Source: Cylicocyclus nassatus
Taxonomy: Eukaryota; Nematoda; Chromadorea; Rhabditida; Strongylidae
Assembly (NCBI GenBank): GCA_958299035.1
Contig: CATQJL010000001.1
Coordinates: forward strand, 21,435,433-21,499,432
DNA length: 64,000 bases
Direction of reading: 5' to 3'
Of the stretch, positions 58,092 to 64,000 are shown in pieces (position 1 is the first letter of the stretch; the number at the start of each line of letters is the position of its first letter). The notes under the pieces were generated by a model that was not told the DNA's origin, did no database searches, and saw only the letters and a list, made by a program, of their open reading frames with translations. The translations under genes were made by a program, and so were the position numbers.

Positions 58092-58189
58092 TATTTGTGG
58101 AAAAACGAATGGTTACGTAAACGACTACTACACTACCGACATTTTCGATTTGAACGCTCATAACATTCAGCCACCTCATGGTTTTAGTG

Positions 58190-58617
58190 TTAAAGGCAGC
58201 GTCCATCCATAAATTCGTCTTTCGTGTTTTTATTGTTATCGGACCTTTCCATGGCGCTGACTTCGGATAAGAGGTTCAAATTATCAGACAGCTCCGAAAA
58301 TGCCTCTATCTGGAGTCCTACTTTGGCAAACGTGGAGGAGTCTTCCGGCGCTAGTCACGTCGTATGCAACAGGAAACCTCGTCATGTGCAACAGTGACAC
58401 ATCACAAACTGTGTGGCTCGAAGTTGCTTGTAATGTCAGACAATCCGTGAATGGGCGGAGCGCAAAAAAATGGGTGAAGCGGAGAATCCAGGTCCGTCAC
58501 CTCCCTTTGTTAGCAACACTAGGGGACCGGACCAACCGGTTGATCTACTTTTAGGGTCTGCTAGTAGGATAAGTAGTACTCTGGGCTGAATAGATTCTGG
58601 ATGGACGCTGCCTTTAA
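58190..58617. mobile_element. MITE, TTAA/AGGCAGCGTCC ends
   Basis: TTAAAGGCAGCGTCCATCCA at the left and TGGATGGACGCTGCCTTTAA at the right are inverted, with TTAA at both edges. It is 428 bp. The interior differs from the other copies; the terminus matches the element at 39780. Short ORFs inside are not supported as genes. Confidence 0.8.
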
Positions 58618-60210
58618 GGCTCAACTTTACTTTATCCCTCAATCAGTTTAATGGCAAGGATTACCCTAATCTTTGGAAAAAAGCGTGAACAGAACGCTCT
58701 CTGGAGTTTGAGCGATCGGTCGAAGAGGAGCGATCCTCTTGCCTTAGATAGAGAAGATAGCTAGAAAACCATGCTAAGAAGATCGGGTTGAGGTCCAGTT
58801 GTTTGTTGCTGTTACTTTGTGCCATAAATAGAATGTCTACCCAAACCCGGTGTTCCTCATCGATCAGGTCATACCGGGACATGCCACTAGACCACCCTCA
58901 CAAATCTCTATTGAAAAGAGGTTTTTCTCAAAAGGATCCAATCTCAGCAAAATTGTAAGCTTATAACTGCGCGCTGCAGACAGCCGTTGCCACAAATAGT
59001 GTTTTTTTTTTCGAACGAATCAAAGTGTACGAAGGCAAAACCCAAGAAAACGAAATCAAATTGACTGCTCACTGAGTTTGGTTTCTTTCATTTAGTATAA
59101 TCGTCCTCACCTCAAAAGCAGACACCTGTTGGACATAAGTGCGATAGGGGGAGCCGGGCCCTTTCCAGGTAAGTCTCGGCTACTCCCATCCTTGTACGGC
59201 GAAGGGGATAAGTGAGCTCTAGAAGCGAAATGCCCTAGCTACATACCATTTGAAAGCCGAGATCATGCAGAGTCGAGTAATACCCTTGATTTTTTCTAGG
59301 TATCTTGGTCCGGGATACACGAGCGATCTCATCTGGTTAATAAGTAAAATTTAGGGGGGCAGCCAACATGAACGATAGATTGTGCCAGCCGCATGCGTTG
59401 CGTAGGTCAAATATTTCCTAGATTCTAGATTTACGTTATGATGACATTTAAAATTTTGGAAAAAACGGTGGAAGCTCTGCGCCGCCTTATTCTTACTGTT
59501 CGACACCATTTACAACCCAGTGAAGAACATATCGCTACAAAAAATAAGACTTTAGGCGCAGCATATTGACAACCGCACGAGTACAATATGCTTATTTCCA
59601 CCTATCGTTCATCTTGGCATACACCCAAAATTTAGTGTGCTCATTTTCTGCTCTCTTATCGCAATGAAGGTGAGACCTACGAAAAAGTCGAGTCTGGGTC
59701 AAATCCCTGTCTCCTAAGTTTCTGAATGGTAAGTGGATTGTGGGGCGAAAAAACTCGACAGTTCTTGCAAATAGGGTTGAGATTTCCTACTAGCTTGCTC
59801 CACCGCGCCGTCAATGTACTAGCATGGGAGCAAGGATATCAAAGCTAGGAAGCGAAAGGCCCCAACAAACCATATACCATATGAAAGCTGAGGAAGTAGC
59901 CGTCGACTTTTTCTAGCTCTCCTAGCAGTAAGATATGAGTTATCCGACAGATATCTACTGACTCGCTTTGGTTGCATATAACTCTCTTCCATTTCATAAA
60001 TGACGTAGTCTTACTATCGTAGTCATTTACTACTTACAGCAATCACGGCTTATCACACTGAGCTGTTTTTGCAATCTTTAGACTTTTTGGTTTATATAAG
60101 CATCGACAACCTGTATATAAACTCACGTTAGTTGGCTTTTTTCTTGCTCTTTTACAAGCAAAGTTGTCTTGGTCCACCTATCTTAAAGCTGTGACAAGCC
60201 TTAGAAAGCC
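58618..60210. other. Intergenic; partly a large imperfect inverted repeat
   Basis: Segments around 59200-59400 recur in reverse around 59590-59960: CCAACATGAACGATAG with CTATCGTTCATCTTGG, and GAAAAAGTCGA with TCGACTTTTTC. This suggests an old palindromic element of ~750 bp. No gene is seen. Confidence 0.4.
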
Positions 60211-60586
60211 TTAAAGGCACCGTCCACCCAAATTTTCAACTTCGATGTTTTTGCCGTTCCAGGGCCTTCTTGTACCCCTGATTCCGAATAACAAATCGAG
60301 AGTCAGCGAAAACCTCGAAAAATCCCCGTTTCCAGAATCCGGAAGGCGAGTTTTCCGGATTTTATGATTGGATGGGTGGGCACGGATGGGCGGGACGAAC
60401 ATCATGCCCGCTCGAAGGGGAGGAGCCAACGTGGCTAAACTGTCATCCGAGCGATTTTCGAGGCAATTTTCTCGCTTCAGAAGCATTTTTTAACGTCGCG
60501 AGTTGGACAAGTATGCAGTTGGGGGTCCCACCACTGGTAGGCATCAAGATCCCATCGATCCCATTTTGGGTGGACGGTACCTTTAA
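60211..60586. mobile_element. MITE, TTAA/AGGCACCGTCC ends
   Basis: Left TTAAAGGCACCGTCCACCCA and right TGGGTGGACGGTACCTTTAA, TTAA at both edges, 376 bp. The interior (GGGCCTTCTTGTACCCCTGA, GATTGGATGGGTGGGC) is shared with 62478 and 41157. Confidence 0.82.
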
Positions 60587-61521
60587 GACTTAAATAAATA
60601 TGTTCGAAATTTTTTCCAAAAAACGTGGAAGAAAGAGGCAGCAAACAAGCATTCAACCATTGAGGTTCTCAAGCAAAAAATTCAAATGTTTTTTGACTCC
60701 TATAATCCTTTTTGGAGTGTTTATATTGCCATGTTATTTTTATCCAAATTTAGTTTTTTTCATACTACAGTATCTATTGTAGATGCTATTGAAATAGTGC
60801 GAAAAAAGTAACGACGGTAATTCTTATTGAATTTGATAGAAGTACTTCCTTTTACGATTGTGTGGTTGTTGGTTATGTATTTCACGTCTGAGATGTGGAA
60901 TTCCCAATAGCTTTTCGATCATAATTCACTCTCAGATTACCTCTCCAACCCAGCCTCAGGTGAAATGGTCATCCGGGTTCTGGTTCAGACGTGAGGTGCG
61001 TAAGATCTATTGCTTCCCCTATCGTAACTATGCCGGTGGATGAATATGAATTTGAACTGCAGCAGGCCGGTTGCGGTTGTGACTGCGGGTGCGCGACACC
61101 CTCAGCCCTGGGTGCAATCTTACACACGTTTTTCTTCCGCTTTTCTTGTTGTTAACGGCTATTTTCCACGTTATTAAAAATTCATTATGTTGACGACTTT
61201 GGTGTTATCGAGCGAGTTCACATCTGCTGTATTCGATTCTTCGGCGATTCCGCAAGCTTGGAGAAGCGGTGCAGATAATCAATTAAATTCACTAAATGCA
61301 GCAGCTTAACACATGTTACCATGTGCAAGATTACCAATATTCATCTAAGCTTACCTGAACTCAGAGTTCAGTTCAGTAAGCAATCACGGAAGTATGAAAT
61401 ATTGCCCAGCAACAATGAAAATGCCCATTTTGACCACGAACATTTTTAAAACAAAGGAAACAGCGTTTCGCAAAAAGGAAAACGAAAGAAGAGAATGTGT
61501 AGCCTCAAAGGGGGTGAGGGC
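60587..61521. other. Intergenic, no gene seen
   Basis: Only short ORFs without features. Confidence 0.4.
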
Positions 61522-62249
61522 CAGGGCACGGCACAGGTGATTTACCAAGCAAGCTGGATATCGTTTTTGGGGGAACAAGCAAAGGGAATACGTTTTTGCG
61601 AAAAAGCATAACGCTGCCTTTCTATCTGCCGCCGGCACGCTGCCGGCATGGCGGCAGCATGTTCTTCAAAACCAACAAAGGGCTTGTTCACAGCGAAGTG
61701 AAGATGAAATGACACTAAAATAGGTGTGTAGACGAGCAATGGGAGTTACCACTAAGTGTGAAAAATGAAAAAATTATGTGAACTGAAGGCGTGCCCAACT
61801 TTTTTCGGATTTAGGTGGCTTTCAAGCCACCTGGAAGCCACCCGAGGTGGGGGAAAGAAAAGAGTCATATATTTTTCCTCCTTCACATAATTTTCCTACT
61901 TTCTTTACATATACTTCATCTAAATCCCAAACCCTACACAGTGGTTCTCAAACCGCCTCAAATCCCCTCCTCCCCGCTTAGTTACATCCCCTTGAAAATT
62001 CTGAATGGCGACGGCAGCGCCCCGACGCATAGTGCTGTTCGCTGGATACATTATGCCATTAATCCGGAGAATACGAATTCATCGCGTTTGTTTGATGATT
62101 TTTTTTGGCGTTTTTCTTATTTTGCTTTGTCCGTTCCTTTCCATGTATTCTCGCTTCTAAATCTCATGGCGGATGTCGTACTTTTACTGTGAAGTCAAAG
62201 GGGACTTCGCTTTTTGCAATATCGGGAAGCCACCTCATGCCGAGCCCTG
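61522..62249 (+). mobile_element. hAT-like MITE, copy 3, enlarged
   Basis: CAGGGCACGGCACAGGTGAT at the left and CCACCTCATGCCGAGCCCTG at the right. Flanking octamers GTGAGGGC and GTGAAGGA agree at 6 of 8. At 728 bp it is the longest of the three copies, with interior segments CAAGCTGGATATCGTTTTTG and GGGGACTTCG shared with copy 2. A CGGCACGCTGCCGGCATGGC hairpin lies inside. The 125-codon plus frame across it has no family features. Confidence 0.75.
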
Positions 62250-62477
62250 GTGAAGGAGTTGCACTCTGTGTAGCCGGTCAGCTTCACTACAAATTCGAAG
62301 TTATCTACAAAAAATTTTACAAGGGAAGATACCTTGATGTTAAATTGAAGTGAAAGCACAAAATTCTCAGTGCAGGTACACATCTTTTCGTGCTGATTCT
62401 AAACCGAATAGATTTGTTGTCTTATATTCATAGAGCCTAACGTCTCAATGCCATTCATCTTTCAAAAAAGAAAACTA

Positions 62478-62834
62478 TTAAAGGCACCGTCCACCCAGAT
62501 TTTCGACTTCCACGTTTTTGTTGCTTCAGGGCCTTCTCATGACCCTGATTCCGAGTACGAAGTCGAGAATGCGCGAAAACTCCGACAATTCCCGTTCCGG
62601 AGGACCCACAGGCCGGCTTTTCGGAACGGTGATTGGATGGGCGCGCACAAATGGGCGGGCATGGATGGGGGAGGGTGGGCATGAATGGGGGTCCTCGCGC
62701 ATCTTCGCTATTCTGAAGCGATTTTCTCGCTTCCGAAGCGGCATTTTGCGCCGTGACTTGGGCATTGTCATAGGGGGCTCTACTATGCTGCCAAAAGCTC
62801 AACACCCTCAACTTAGGTTGGACGGTGCCTTCAA
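62478..62834. mobile_element. MITE, TTAA/AGGCACCGTCC ends
   Basis: Left TTAAAGGCACCGTCCACCCA; right GGACGGTGCCTTCAA (TCAA in place of TTAA). It is 357 bp and closely related to 60211. The long overlapping ORFs on both strands here are repeat sequence. Confidence 0.8.
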
Positions 62835-63563
62835 AACCGTAATCTGCGGAACGAAGCCGCCAAGAATCACATTTTGTTCTCCTCATGCCAGATCTCGTTA
62901 AGTTTCCAAACCGGAAACAGCTATTCCTCTATAAACTGCCGTTATGCGAGATTTCTGCACCTTGAGTGGCGATTCTGACGAATTTAGTAAACAAATTACA
63001 TGCACATAGTCGTGATCCACAGTTAGCATAGCGAACAGGAGGAAGTCGGAGGTAATAGTAATTCATTCGTATTATTCGTAGTTGGATCCTTTGTCGAGAT
63101 TCACAAGGCTTGTAAGGTTTTCTCAGCCGTTGTTTCATTCGGGTACGCAAATCTCGCATTTTGTATTGAAAGCACCATCATGCGATTCATTTCTAGCCTG
63201 CCTGAAGGTGAAAATAGAGCTTCTACATTTTTTTGCTTGCAAGGTTTTCTTTCAAGCAAGTGCACACTGCTCTTCCAGTATGCTTAGCAGCGGTAATGAA
63301 ATCCAGTCGATCGATGACCCCGCTCTTGCAAATCACATTTTTCGCTGCGTTGCACAGTTCACTATAAAGCCTGCTTCAAACCAATTTATCATGTGTCATC
63401 GAAAATACTGGTTAAAACAACAGTTTTTGTGCGCTCCAAGTGCATCTTCGAAAAGCCGGTTGATGGTCTTCGGAACATGTTCTCACTTTGTATGCATTAT
63501 ACTTCGGTATTGAGCCCTATCGGAATTTTGAACCGACTTTTCAGAAATTCATGATACTAGAGG
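62835..63563. other. Intergenic, no supported gene
   Basis: A 143-codon plus frame (63082-63513) lacks recognisable domains, splice partners or an obvious homologous family. Confidence 0.35.
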
Positions 63564-63835
63564 TATGGGGGCCTGCAGGATCGCGAGAGTCTGACGTGCG
63601 TACGGCCATTGTGCCGGACACGTCAGATGTGCGTCCAACGATTCAGGTAGGTGCCAGACTTATCGTGTTGAACAGGTTCGGTTCACCACCTTTGCTGTTG
63701 GACAGTGTAGTGAATTGATCTATGAATCGAACGAACCGGCTGAAGCGGATAAGTCTGGCACCTGCCTTAGTGACATCGGAAGTGCGCGGCGCAATGGCCG
63801 CACGTCCGACCCTCGCGATCTTGCAGGCCCCTATA
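63564..63835. mobile_element. Long-hairpin MITE with TATGGGGGCCTGCA ends
   Basis: The left end TATGGGGGCCTGCAGGATCG and the right end CGATCTTGCAGGCCCCTATA are inverted. Inner arms GGTGCCAGACTTATC and GATAAGTCTGGCACC pair exactly. The whole 272 bp folds as one imperfect hairpin. No gene content. Confidence 0.75.
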
Positions 63836-64000
63836 GGACGGTTTCCGTCGAATGTTTGGTGTTGAGTGTGTGAAGGAATAAGTTTACTGAAAGCTTGGCA
63901 GAAGGACTGGGGCTGACTTGCTTCTCCGCACTGACAGTGAAGAACGTCCATTTCTAGATTGCAATTTTAGCCATATTCAAGATTTAGGGACAGGCAGATG

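Noticed and set aside
62455..62901. Long ORFs on both strands (143 and 127 codons)
   Set aside because: They coincide with a TTAA-flanked MITE that has related copies at 60211 and 41157 lacking the same open frame.

Overview
The window looks like genomic DNA from a nematode. The evidence is short introns with TTTCAG/TTTTAG acceptors, AT-rich intergenic DNA with many mono-C/G tracts, a Ground-like (hedgehog-related, nematode-specific) gene, and a tandem-CCCH protein very like C. elegans CCCH-1. A clade V or strongylid relative is my inference. Gene density is low. Most of the sequence is intergenic or intronic DNA filled with small non-autonomous DNA transposons, palindromic repeats and low-complexity tracts.

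Layout. 0-5 kb holds an inverted repeat, a broken Tc1/mariner transposase N-terminus (- strand), a small Tyr-rich secreted protein gene (- strand, 1358-1621) and repeat copies. 5425-7083 is a mariner-type non-autonomous element with TA duplications, carrying a nested ~310-bp-arm palindrome. 7650-9007 (+) is a four-exon gene for a single I-set immunoglobulin domain. From 9 to 31 kb I find no convincing gene. That stretch has two CpG-rich islands (16.1-16.6 and 17.9-18.6 kb), a third GC-rich patch near 28.3-28.8 kb, a TACGGTAG-rich cluster, a hAT MITE with a perfect 8-bp duplication, and a recurrent palindromic composite motif (nine copies, 15.7-29.3 kb). 31.5-32.15 kb (-) is an open frame broken by three in-frame stops.

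32553-52161 (+) is a ccch-1 orthologue. One long first exon is followed by a ~15.7 kb intron and eight compact exons encoding tandem CCCH fingers and a C-terminal motif resembling the CNOT1-binding peptide of tristetraprolin proteins. The large intron contains a ~150-bp tandem array, several MITEs, a 14-codon candidate cassette exon (39478) and phase-compatible candidate alternative first exons (40635, 45490). Tail to tail with it, 54286-56732 (-), lies an 11-exon gene for a secreted 384-residue protein with a Cys-rich N-terminus, a charged helical middle and a C-terminal Ground-like domain.

57.2-64 kb is mostly repeats: another mariner-ended element, three TTAA-flanked MITEs sharing the AGGCA(C/G)CGTCCA terminus seen near 39.8 and 41.2 kb, a second large hAT-like MITE, and long imperfect hairpins. 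The real genes are not obviously functionally linked: an mRNA-decay regulator, a secreted hedgehog-related protein, an Ig-domain protein and a Tyr-rich secretory peptide. Exon models were built by hand from frame, phase and splice consensus, with no transcript data.
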